From NCBI RefSeq assembly GCF_030035675.1, contig NC_084489.1:21105501-21169500 (forward strand): a DNA stretch of 64,000 nucleotides. The letters run 5' to 3'. Below, one piece after another: positions 11,955-22,901 of the stretch. The notes beneath the pieces are model-generated. The model searched no databases. It had not been told where the DNA came from and saw nothing but the letters and a program-made list of their open reading frames with translations. This DNA is from Rhineura floridana. Taxonomy: Eukaryota; Chordata; Lepidosauria; Squamata; Rhineuridae. Every line of letters begins with the position of its first letter. Within the stretch, counting starts at the first letter, position 1. A program made the position numbers and the translations under genes.

Positions 11955-12085
11955 GTGAGTAACCACCAGATTTGGTGGACTCTGACTTCCATCAGCCCCT
12001 GCCAACATTGCCAATGGCCAGTGATTATGGGAATTGTACTCCCCAACACCTGGAGCACACCATGTTGGCTACCCCTGTGAATCTA
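11955..12085. mobile_element. Foldback MITE, eroded
   Basis: It contains ggactctgacttccatcagc on the left and gtgattatgggaattgtact on the right, the core of the palindromic family described at 30,457-30,600. Confidence 0.6.
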
Positions 12086-12581
12086 GCCACCAGATTATAC
12101 TAGCTCTTAAACTGCTCAGATATAATAGTGGGTATCACTGAAGTATTAAAGAGCCAGTTTTACCTTGTCTTAATGGTGATGTCACCTATTTTGTGTTGCT
12201 CTTTCAGAAGTCCTTTTCAAACAAGTGAATCTTTTCCTAGCATGGAAATGTAGCAATGGGGGAAAGCATTGCCTGGTGAGTTTTTCCCATTAAAGAGTCA
12301 ATCCCAATCTAGCATGGGAGAACCATGTGCCAACATGCATCCAGATACACATTAATGCTTGTTGAGTCACAACTGAACTTAACAGATGAGTCTAATTCAA
12401 CTGCGGGTTGCAATTACCTATTTCAGAATCATTCTGAATCTCTTCGTTTAATTTTTTTTCTTGAAGGATTTTTATTGAAAGTTTAGCACTTAATGAGGGC
12501 TACTAGTTGCATATAATGGAGAACAGCTGGAGAACAGATAGCACTACTATCTATAAAGAGCTGGGAACCTTATAACCAGTT

Positions 12582-12817
12582 GAATGGAAAAATGGAAATG
12601 GACTGCCTTCAAGTTGATTCCAACTTATGGTGACCCTATGAATAGGGTTTTCATGGTAAGCGGTATTCAGAGGGGGTTTACCATTGCCTTCCTCTGAGGC
12701 TGAGAAGCAGTGACTGGCCCAAGGTCACCCAGTGAGCTTCGTGGCTGTGTGGGGATTCAAACCCTGGTCTCCCAGGTCGTAGTCAAACACCTTAACCACT
12801 ACACCACACTGGCTCTC
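12582..12817 (-). mobile_element. Sauria-type SINE, reversed, full length
   Basis: This is the same family as 7,461-7,687, in reverse: the Bov-B-like tail (gactgccttcaagttgattc) comes first and the tRNA-like head (accactacaccacactggct) last. It is flanked by 12-bp direct repeats ttataaccagtt at 12,570-12,581 and 12,818-12,829. Confidence 0.93.
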
Positions 12818-12840
12818 TTATAACCAGTTATACAGGAATA

Positions 12841-12894
12841 TATAGATATAGACAGACAGACAGACAGATGATAGACGATAGACGATAGATAGAT
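12841..12894. repeat. (GACA)n/(GATA)n microsatellite
   Basis: A short compound tract of gaca, gacgata and gata units lies just beyond the target duplication of the preceding SINE. Confidence 0.85.
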
Positions 12895-12899
12895 CCCAA

Positions 12900-13820
12900 T
12901 GACGGCTCCTAATCAAATTAAGCCTTCTTGGTTTCTTATAGCTGTGGGTTAAAGAGTGCCGTGGGTAATTTTATTTCCTACCAGGATATTGAAAAGATAG
13001 TAGCTAATTTTTGAAAACAGGGATACACAGGTGAGGAGGTATTGGCAAGTCTATCAAACAGTTGGCTCTGAGCAGGGAGTACTGAATTCCCATCTCCTAA
13101 AAATCAAGAACATATAATTTGTGCTGGCTGAACACCAATAAAAATCAATGACAGGGAAGAGAACCTAGAGTTCTTCAGCTGCCTCTGCTCCATACAGTGA
13201 AGTGTTATGTGCCAGAAGAAGCTGTGTCGCACAAAAACAAAACATACAAGGGCAAGGTATGTGCGGAGGTTGTATTATGATGCCATCTGTGCCTGTCTCC
13301 CTACAGTCAGAACCTCCCATTCCAACGAAATAGAGAAACCCTTCACTAATGCTGTTGTAAACAGTTACCTATACAGCATAATGGGATAATCTAAGAGAAG
13401 TCAAGGTTCTCCAGCTTGCATTCCAGCAGGTGCTTGAACTGAAAGTCCTGAAGCAGACTGCCCATAAGCTTTAAAATGATCACTGCTATGGTCCCAGAAC
13501 CTTCTGGTTATGGAGAATGTAGATATTTCCCTCCCCCCCCCCCGATCTTGCCTCTAGCACAATGAACATAGCATTCAAACTGCCGTTTGCTAGTGCTGGT
13601 TAAATGTGTCTCTTCCATTTGGCAGGGACTGTAATTGCTAATGATACGAGATTAATACAACGGACATCATGGACCTCGTTTGAAAAATGCCTGTGCCATC
13701 TCTGATGTCACAATACTTAGTTCACTCCCACCCCCAGCCTCCACAAAGTTTGGTGTTGTTTTCAAAGGTTTGTTTTAACAATAATACGGATGTGGTTTGT
13801 CCTTTCCTCTGGTTGGATCC
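12900..13820. other. No gene recognised
   Basis: Non-coding, with a C-run near 13,530. No recognisable coding or repeat signal was found. Confidence 0.45.
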
Positions 13821-13823
13821 CGG

Positions 13824-14023
13824 AAAGAACCATAGCTCAGTGCTACAGCATGCGCTTTGCGTGCAGAAGGGCCCAGGTTCAATCCCCAGCATCTCCAGGT
13901 ACTGCTGGAAGAGACTTCCTGCCTGAAACCTAGGAGAGCCACCGCCAATCAGTGTAAACAAAACTGAGCTAGATGGTCTGACTCAATATAAGGCAGCTTC
14001 CTATATACCTATGTTCTATGTTC
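13824..14023 (+). mobile_element. tRNA-derived SINE with CR1-like tail
   Basis: The head contains catagctcagtgctacagca and the B-box-like ggttcaatccccagca. The body contains gagctagatggtctgactca, and the tail (cctatatacctatgttctat) resembles a CR1-type 3' end. A related copy lies 140 bp downstream. Confidence 0.8.
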
Positions 14024-14164
14024 AACCAGATTGATTGGATGAATTGCCCACTGCTTTCTAGCTCTATACAGTTCCATTGAAGCCTCAAGCCATCCAGATA
14101 CTTTGCAACATTTACCTTTCTCCTTGTTTCATTGATCTCCTCTCTCCTACTTGTATTTGGGGAG

Positions 14165-14385
14165 GGGGGTGTCATAGCTCAGCAGTGGAGCATATATTTT
14201 GTATGCAAAAGGCCCCAGGTTCAATCCCTAATATGTGCAGTTAAAGGAGCCCAGGTAGCAGATAGTGTGAAAGACCTCTGCTTATGAAACCCTGGAGAGC
14301 AGTTGCCACTGGCATTCAGAGTAGACAATACTGGACTAGATAAGCAAAGAGACTGAACTGGTAAGAGACAGCTTCCTATATTCTG
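14165..14385 (+). mobile_element. tRNA-derived SINE with CR1-like tail, second copy
   Basis: It shares tcatagctcagcagtggagc and ggttcaatccctaatatg with the copy at 13,824, and ends in gacagcttcctatattctgt. It is diverged, and no convincing target duplication is seen. Confidence 0.75.
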
Positions 14386-14640
14386 TCTTCACTGACGATA
14401 ACTCCACCAAAACGGTTGATATCCAAGTGTTTGGGGCTAACAATGTGGTATTACTCGAGGGAAACCCAGTTTAATGAGAAGGTGGGCATGTTTGTTAATG
14501 TCAACTTTAACCAGTTTGTGCTTTAACTCGTCCAAGAAAATGTGAAAGGCAGCTGCAATGTCAAGCAGCCAGAAACTAGCCAACTAGAAATATTCCGGCT
14601 GAGAAAGAGTTAAGAATTCCCACACAAAACAACTGTGCTC

Positions 14641-14672
14641 ATTATTTATTTATTTATTTACTTATTTATTTA
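14641..14672. repeat. (ATTT)n microsatellite
   Basis: About eight tandem attt units with one c substitution. Confidence 0.9.
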
Positions 14673-14674
14673 AC

Positions 14675-16385
14675 ATCATATGATACACGTCTTTTGGCAG
14701 GAACGAGCAAATTGATAACCCAGAAAGAAAAAGAAAATGCAAGCAGTGCACTTGTTCAAAATGCAAGCTTTTGTTAAATTTCAGCCCCTTTGCCACCTAC
14801 TGTCACATTTTAATATATGCAACAAAACGCACTAATTTTACTGATAAATCATCAAGGTATTAACATGTGCAGAAGCAATTCAAATGCCTGCTCAGAACCC
14901 TCTCTGGAGACTTCCCCAACCCTTTCAGAATTCTAACATGTATAGTTGAAGCCTGCTAATTAACCAAAGGGCCTCCAAATATTAGAATGCTACACCAAAT
15001 AGATGCACCAATCTTCACTAATTCATTCTTATTTGTAATCTTTGTTTCCTTTTGATGTTTTAATTCCCATCCCCATCAGCATCACTCATCGAAAACAGCT
15101 GATAATAGCTGGGGTCCTCAATCTCCCTCCGCTCATGTGATGCTCCTGCCAGTGGAAGAGGGGAGGTGCTCTTGATGATTCCCCATACCCCTTGCAACTT
15201 CTTGTGCTGTCCCCAAATCTGCTCCAGAGGGTTGGGGACCCTCCAGAGCAGCTTGTTAGGCAGTATAAGGGGCTGCAGGTGGAAGGGGAAATTGATGAAA
15301 ATAACTCTCTCTTCTGCCATCAGGATTTTGATCCCATCTGTGAAGGGAAGGAGCCCATCTGTTCCCGAAAGCCTAGTTAGGATCCAAGCCATTATGTTCA
15401 GAACTATTATTACCATTAAGAATCTGCTTCCACATGCCGTGATGGTAACGCATGGTTCAGAGTTTCCCACGCCACTGGATGTTTGGAACCACATGGATAG
15501 GCCAATCACATGTGTCCTTTGCACCCACTCATCTCTCTCCCTCTGGGCCAAATAACAACCAGGTAGGAAGGACCTGTGCAACTGGCCAAACCAACATGGT
15601 TGCATAGGCTTCCATATGTTGCCACAACAGTGTAGAAATCAGCCATGGAGGAGCATACAACACACTTTATATATGACAACTAGCCTCTTCTGGCTAGTTT
15701 GGCCCTAATACATCAACAGTCTGGAAAATATTTCCTTGCCTTTTTGTTGCTTTTATTAACTGCTTTTGTCTCTATTCACCAAATATCCCAGCTTCATCAT
15801 GCCTGTATTCCACCATGAAATCTTAGCATCATACTTTTTTTTATAGCAGCATATTGGCACACCTAATTGCTGTAGATTCTGCATCTTTCCAAAAATGTAT
15901 TAGCCTTAAAATCAGGTTGTTAAAAGGATTTTTGCTGGAGTGAATGATTGGCACAGTTAGTACTGAAAATCTGTCTTCATGACACAGAAAACAGTTCTTT
16001 CCACCTCTGCTGTGCGTAATTACTGTATGCAGCAGCACAGCTCATCTGAAAACAAGTAACCCTTTGCAAGAAGAAGAACAAAGAGTACCTTTAATCATGT
16101 GCAGCATGCATTTTCTCACCACTAAATACTCATAGCCCACTCTACATTTCTGAAGTAACGTTGGGAAGGCTTCTGTGTAAAAATCTATAGCTTTCACCAG
16201 GTTCCGCCATGGCCTAGTGTCTTTAGAAATTAAACACTGCTGTTATTGTAATATCCACTATAGACAGATAGAGGAAGCACAGATCAACATAACTGGAATA
16301 AAAAAACCCTGCACTGTACACTCAAGTATTTCATTTATATTATTCATATAAATGCAGCTGCTCTGCCTAGGTAGTAGTACTTCAC
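14675..16385. other. No gene assigned; holds a 181-codon open frame
   Basis: The minus strand is open for 181 codons at 15,060-15,605, and the plus strand is partly open over the same bases. The translation shows no domain I recognise, no signal peptide and no flanking splice structure that makes sense. I treat it as chance or as part of an unknown repeat. The rest is non-coding. Confidence 0.4.
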
Positions 16386-16388
16386 ATT

Positions 16389-16884
16389 ATGTTTCACTCA
16401 GGGGTGTAGTCATCATGGGTCCTAGGGGGTCTTAGACCCCTTACTTGTTTGGGAGCAGGGTCCTAGCAGGGTCCCTATGTCTTCAGTGTTCTTTCATGTT
16501 GATTGGAGACATTCAGAAAGATGTCAGCCACTGATAAGACTCTTCTCACTAGCTAACACACTTCCCTTTAGTCTTAGTATGGCACCAAGAGGGGAAATGC
16601 AGAAAAGGAAGTTCCTTACTGTATAGCATCTTAGTATATTTGCCCATGTATGTGTACAGAAAATAGTAGATCTAGCTGAAAGGCAACAAATGGAGATCTG
16701 CATTGATAATTGCAATGCATCACTAGGGAAACTATTCCAAACAAAGTGACAGATTGAAAGCTCATTTTATTGTATAATCTAAGAAGGTTACATAATCTTA
16801 GAAAAGGGAGTGGCTGTGAGGGGGCATGATGTGACTAACATGAAGGGAACCTACGCTTCTGAGTTTGCCACTACACTACTGGTT
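16389..16884. mobile_element. Probable hAT-like non-autonomous element
   Basis: The left end (caggggtgtagtcatcatgg) and right end (gccactacactactggtttc) are imperfectly inverse to each other. I see no open frame, and the target duplication is unclear. Confidence 0.35.
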
Positions 16885-17038
16885 TCACTAGACGCAATCC
16901 TGCCAAAGTTAAAATGTGATTTATTTCAATGAGAATATTAAGAGCATGTATAGCTCTCTTCCACTGAAATCAATGAGTCTTAAAAGTGCTCAAGTTTGGC
17001 TGAATCATGCCCCCCTTAACTAACAACATGGGTATGGA

Positions 17039-17487
17039 TTAGGGATGGAAAGATCTGTCAGTTTCAGTTTTCTCCATTTCTCATTGTTCCAGTCTTGAAT
17101 CCAAGTTCTCCACCTTACTGCAGCAATCTGCTTTTAAAAGAAATCCTCATGAAAATTCTCCAGCATTTTAATATGAATTTCTCCTAATAATCACATTTCT
17201 GTAGACAGTTTTGACTAATGTACACATTTTTGCAAGCAATTTCTCATCATGTAATGCATTTTTGTATATTATTTTCACTCATACTCATTTTTACGCGCCC
17301 TTTCCTCTAACATGTATTTTTGTAAACATTGGTTGGTTAGTTGGTTGGTGAACGGCATTGCAAAATTTGAATAAGTGCAAATTTTGAAGGACGGCTGTGT
17401 TTCAGTTCTCATATTGTTCTGGAAAGTGCAAATTTGATCAATTTGGCTTGAAATGCAAACTGCATCAAATTCCTCACCCATCCCTAC
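17039..17487. mobile_element. MITE with tagggatggg-type inverted ends
   Basis: The left end (attagggatggaaagatc) and right end (ctcacccatccctactatgg) are imperfect inverted repeats. The interior is A/T-rich with tctcattgttccag-type text and no open frame. It is probably a non-autonomous DNA transposon. Confidence 0.5.
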
Positions 17488-17489
17488 TA

Positions 17490-19086
17490 TGGATCCACTA
17501 ACCCAGTATAAAAAAAAGAATTTGTTCCACATGAACCTTTTTGGTTTTCTTCTACGGTTTTCAGTTTTACACAAAACTTTGGTCTTCATGTTTTTGTTTT
17601 GTTTTTAAACTTGCATGATCTGAGAGAATAATATTATCTATCCTGAGTTCAACTGCTCAATTCCCGGTCAAAGATTTGGTGCTAATGTGAACTGGCTCAT
17701 CACCTTTGCACTACCAGTCTAGGATTCATTGTCTTTCTTTGCACATGTGCACCCTTTGTAGGGCCAGGTACAAAAGGAGCTCCTACCTACTGCGTGGGCA
17801 AGTGCAAAAGCATCCAGCTTTCTCAATCTCTAATTGACATGAAATATTGAAGAATGTCATTTATCTGCTCTTTCCCATGGCTTTTCCACTTGACTCCCAA
17901 CATAGCTGCAGCATAATCAAATGAAAGAGACAACAAGAGATAATAATTCAGAGGCATTTAGGGAGTTTAATTTAGATGTGAGAAATAATACGAAGGAAGA
18001 AACAGCGTGACTGGTCTTGAAACTCGGGATAATAGCAAATAATTCTCTGTACAGCAGGACTAGCTGAAATTTCAACTGGAAAAGGAAAAAAAGTGTTGGT
18101 CACTGAAAATCTATTAGGCAAGTGCTTTTAGTCCTTTTTTTGCCCTTTAAAGTGGTCATTAGTACATAGAGTAGTTTAGCTGATCTAGGCCAGCCCCTGA
18201 ATTCTGGAGTATTGGAAGCTGCGTCCCTACCTGCCCCACACCTGATCAGGTGGACATGGTTTGGGGGAAATGGCCTCACAAGCCAAATTTGAATCCCTGG
18301 TGAGCCAAAGATTCCCCACCCCTGGCCTATCCTGTGGAAAAAATTACCCTTAAAATCTGCGTCAGCTAAACTTTGGGAAACTTCTTTTAAAATTCCCCAT
18401 CACTGGTACCTTTCACCCTTTCAGTCCAATTAATTCATATTTATAAAACATAATGTGCTTTTTTGTTGGAGGGATTGCACAGAGAAGGGAATTTGTTTTT
18501 TCATACGTTGGACAGATCCACAAATTCAAAGGTTTTGGTAATAGGCTTTTGTAGAGTGTGGAAAGATCATTGTCCCTCTTCCTGGTTGTTGTCCTGTCTC
18601 CTCTCCTTAATTATTAAGAGGCCTTTTCTTTTTCTTTTTAAAACTAGATTTGCACATAATTACTTGTTCAGTCTAATTTATTCTGTTAATTTCCTTAGGG
18701 AATCATACCCATGTCAGAAAATTTGTGGAAGTGGATCTTGAGAGTGCTAAGGGATAGTGGTATTCTGACAAAAATAAAAATACAGGGAATCAAATATATT
18801 TAAAGTTATTTATTAGATAATGTGAATATTAAATTGTTTTCAATATAATTAAACAGTGTCTCCTAGTGCCCTTGTATTCACTCATTGGCAAGGATACAGG
18901 AAGTCAGGAGTAATTTACTGAGCAACTGGGTAAAATCTTACATGTTCATATTCCCTTATATCACCATAAACAGACAGGCTGCAGACATACTTTTTGGAGG
19001 GAAAATGGAAACTTTTATTCAGAGAAGGTGTCTGGAATATCCTGAGTGAGCTCAAGCCTCTGAGACTCCTATCTGCCCTCCACATA
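17490..19086. other. No gene recognised; possible hAT remnant near 18.2-18.3 kb
   Basis: Mostly unassigned AT-rich sequence. The segment ending gattccccacccctggcct (about 18,310-18,328) looks like one end of the hAT-type family at 37,574-37,915, but the other end is not clear. Confidence 0.4.
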
Positions 19087-19087
19087 C

Positions 19088-20015
19088 ATTCACTAATAGG
19101 CAAAAAAACCTTGAGGTTTAATAATGTACCTATAGCCCACAGATATTTCTATCGAACTTTAAAAAGCAGGGAAATTGGGCAGCTATAGTGAAGGCACCAG
19201 GGGAGCAGGAGACCTCCTGACCTCCTCTCTGAGATATTGTACTCCCCTACAAATCTGTAAAATTGCAAACACATTTGGGTTGGTCTTTCACAGTCCATTC
19301 CACTTGCTGTATAGCTTGAAAGAATTTGTTTTACCAGAGAGGAAGCAACAAATTGGGTGGGTGGGCACTGGGCAGAAGGAAAGCCCCTTTCCTTTCCAAA
19401 AGGAAAACACTGTTGACAGTATCATTATTTTGGGGAGTTTCCCGCACCTTTTTATTTTACAGTAGACACATATAGTCTCCCACCCAAATTTAAATCAAAG
19501 CTGTCATTGGCCACATCCATACCAGACATTTATTCCACTTTAAATCGTCATGGCTTCCCCCAAAGATTCCAGGGTAGTGTTGTTTGTGAAGGCTGCTGAG
19601 AGTTTTTAGGAGACACCTTATTCCCCTCACAGAGCCACAGTCACCAAAAGAGGGGCTGACTGTTAAACCACTCTAGCCACCAGAGCTCTGTCAGGGGACT
19701 AGGAGTTTCCTGACAACTCTCAGTACCCTTCACAAACAAAACTTCCAAGGATTCTTTGGGGGAAGCCATAACTGTTTAAAGTGGAATAAATGTCTGGAGC
19801 GGGTGTGCCCCCCTGATTAGCCAAGCCAAACAGCTGTTAGTCTTGCTGTTAGAACACTGGCAGTTGGTTCTTATGAGAATGCCTGTGCTATCAGACTCCA
19901 ATGTTAAATTTCTTAAATTAATTAAAAATTAGCCAGGCATGTTTTTAACCTTTAAACTGCAGAAGATGAATGTCAGAGTATGTGGGAAGGTCAGTAACAA
20001 GATTGCAGGTACTCT
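19088..20015 (+). repeat. Composite repeat, copy 2 (forward orientation)
   Basis: It begins with the terminal sequence attcactaataggcaaaaa of the long-inverted-repeat element and runs through part of it to about 19,335. It continues with the gggtgggcactgggcag linker (to about 19,510), the foldback block (about 19,513-19,811) and a tail block containing ttaaattaattaaaaattag (to about 20,015). The same block order is seen at 54.3-56.4 kb. No coding capacity. Confidence 0.75.
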
Positions 20016-20350
20016 GTGAACTGGTTCCTCTCCTGTGCCTTTAACAGCAATTTATGTCATAGAAAATTAGCAGGTAAAACTCTTTCTGGTCTGGATATTA
20101 AGTCAGTGCAGTGTCTCCCATCACTTTATATCTGCACCTCAGACTACACAGTAACATGCCTAGAAATCCTACTCATGCAGGACCACAGCCCAATGACCCT
20201 TCCTCTGATCTATCAGGAAATGTAACCATAGAGGTACCTCTTCCTTCTCCTGCTTCAAAACCCTTCAATTTCCTTTCCTTATCAGGACCACAATATGCCA
20301 TCCACAACATCTGAGGATACACTAAATTTATATCTGGGCAGTGTTTATTC

Positions 20351-20702
20351 TAGGGTTGCCACTTATGCATCATCAACAAAGGAGGAAATGCATTCCCTCA
20401 AAGAGAGGACAAAAGAGGACGCAGATTTGCATTAAATTTGCATATACTAATTTATATGTCTATATGTGAGTTTAGAAATAATTGTTATAATTTAAATAGA
20501 AATACAGTTCATCTCACCATAGTGGAAAGACTGTGCTCAGTCTGCTGTCCAGGTGCTGATGGGCAACTTCAAGGTCCCTCCTGCTCTCCATTATCGTCAT
20601 TCTTTATCTTTAAAGCAGACTTGGACCATAAAGCCCTTAAAATACAGGAACACCCTCAAATAGAGGATTGTCCTCTGTAAAGTAAGAGACATGGCCACCC
20701 TA
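20351..20702. mobile_element. hAT-type MITE with 8-bp target duplication
   Basis: The ends tagggttgcca and tggccacccta form inverted repeats. The flanks gtttattc (20,343-20,350) and atttattc (20,703-20,710) match at 7 of 8 bases, the target-duplication length of hAT elements. The interior contains ggacaaaagaggacgcag and no meaningful open frame. Confidence 0.75.
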
Positions 20703-20710
20703 ATTTATTC

Positions 20711-22439
20711 CCATGCATAATTGTTACTGGCCATTGCTGGCTCAACTCATTTTGCTGCCTGAAGCAGATCTAGATGCACAAACACATCCTCCTGCTAAGG
20801 CCAATTCTTTAGAAAGTCTTGCTGCACCATTTAGACACCAACTAGCTATCATCTATTCATCTCCCCTCTCCAATGGTGCTGCCTGAAGAAGATTGTTGCA
20901 TCGCTACTGCACTCTTACTGACGTCAAAGGATGCTGTTCATTCAGAGGACATTCATATTAGCAGAGAATCCAAGGCAGTTGATTTGGTGAAATCATCAAC
21001 TGTAAAGCAATCAAGTAATTATATGCATGATCCTGCCCCTGCACATACGGCAATCAAGTACAGAGGAAACAAGTGAGGGACACGCATGTATGAACCAGTC
21101 CTGAGAAAACTGTGAAGTTACAATCATGTGATAAGGAACATTCATCCTAGTTACAGACATATCCTGCACAGTTGTCTGGAAAAGAGAATCTCTCTTCCAG
21201 ATAAAGGCCATCAAAACAGCTGCATCTCTCCAGTGGCACATTCCACTAAGGAAAATAATTATTTGAACATGCCATTAAATTTAAGAGAAGACTGTGGAGC
21301 ATTGTTTGAAGGCATTCCCTAAAGGAAAGTTGGAATTTAGGAGTGCTGAAATTCTGCCATTAATTGGGGAGAAGAAAATGTGGGTTACAGTCATTCCATG
21401 AAAGCATTAAATCAGCCTAGTTTATTTTTATGCTGAAAATTCCACTTATATCCAGATTTGCTTTGCAAGTAAACAGGTGCTTTCAAATCTAAAGTTAGCG
21501 CAATGACCTTTTCCATACAATAAGTTCTTCTCCCTAAATAGCCAATTGCAATCAAACACCAGCAATTGTATCTCCTTTTACATGACACTTGAGCTCTATC
21601 ATTCCTGACACCTCTTGCTTTAAATCTGCATTTTCCATTAACAGTTGGCAGCTTGAAGTCAATAATAGTCTCCAACTTCAGCTGTTATAAAAGAATAACT
21701 GGGGCTTAAGGTTAGAATTTTCTCAGGGAGGGAGCTCAGCAAATCAAGATAATAGCATGCCTGTATACAAGTAATAATTCAGGAGCAATTCTGATAGCAG
21801 TGAACAAAGCTATCCTTTCCATTTTCTGCCAGCTTCCATTGTGAAGGAAGTTGTTCAGATGCTCTTTCTAAGTATAGCCAACATCTCTTATCTAAATATC
21901 CCAATAATTAATGTTGGACCATTTCAGAATCCAGAGATACACTTTAGATAGGCACAGGTTTTAACAGCTACTCTGAAAGTTGAGTTTTTGTTAAGTTTTT
22001 TGTTAAAACAATAGACACGTATGCTCTATGCCACATCACAACTTTTGGAACATTTTGGAGTTTCAGGTGTGGTTTGCTGTACGAATGAGGGAATGCTGTT
22101 TGAGATACATAACTTCAAAGTCTTCACTGGACTCATGGAACAAGTTGTGCAGTTCTTTGGACCTTGGTCTCTCTCTTTTATAATTGCCTTGATTCTTTTC
22201 CTAAACAAGCTTACCTGTAAATCCTAGCATGTTCAACAGGGCTTACATTCTGGTAAGTATGCTTAGATAGGAACCCAAGAAGAGTTACTGAAGGCATCTT
22301 TTCTGCTGGTATATAGACACAAAATGCTCAGAGCCTACTTTTAAAAAGCAGAGCATTTAGAAGACATTTGAAATAAAGGAATCTGCCTGTCCACAGAAGG
22401 GAGTGAAAATATCAGACACAGGGAAGGAAAGTTATAGGT
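20711..22439. other. No gene recognised
   Basis: AT-rich non-coding sequence between the hAT MITE and the copia element. No recognisable family in either strand. Confidence 0.5.
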
Positions 22440-22444
22440 ATTTG

Positions 22445-22887
22445 TGTTAGAATAAGCAAACTTGCATGTTCCCTTTAAGGGATATTTGGGAAATATCCCA
22501 TGTACCTGTTTCCAGTGATGTAACTTCCTAAAGGGTGGGGTTACCTGGCTTTTTCTTCCTCCTCCTTTGTCTGGTAGTTTTTGCATATTCTCCATTAAGC
22601 CTGAGGAGAGTGAAGCATGCACATGCTCCTCTCCAAGATGACCATTATCATGGACTGAGACTTCTACTTTTCTATCTAAGCTAGAGCCTATGTTTCCTGA
22701 TCATATGAAAGGTTGTGAGTAAACATTCTTTATCTTTTACTTAAGAAGATTGTGTCTGTAATTATTTGTGACTGAGGGAAAGGGTGGACTGGTTGATTCT
22801 CATCCCGCTGCTTGCATTTATATCTCTGCTAAGAAATAGGACCACGAAACTATTCCTATTTCAAACATATTTTGAAAATACCAAACA
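22445..22887 (+). repeat. 5' LTR of the copia element
   Basis: 443 bp, starting TGTTAGAATAAGC and ending ACCAAACA. It aligns over its whole length with the right LTR at 27,106-27,527 apart from about 17 substitutions and one short gap by eye count. Confidence 0.92.
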
Positions 22888-22901
22888 GGTTATGGGCCCA
22901 G
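22888..22901 (+). promoter_or_regulatory. Primer-binding site, tRNA-iMet anticodon type
   Basis: The 14 bases ggttatgggcccag begin directly after the LTR. They are the exact complement of the anticodon stem-loop stretch of vertebrate initiator methionine tRNA (ctgggcccataacc). Copia-class elements are known to prime from an internal fragment of that tRNA, unlike retroviruses, which use the tRNA 3' end. Confidence 0.88.
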
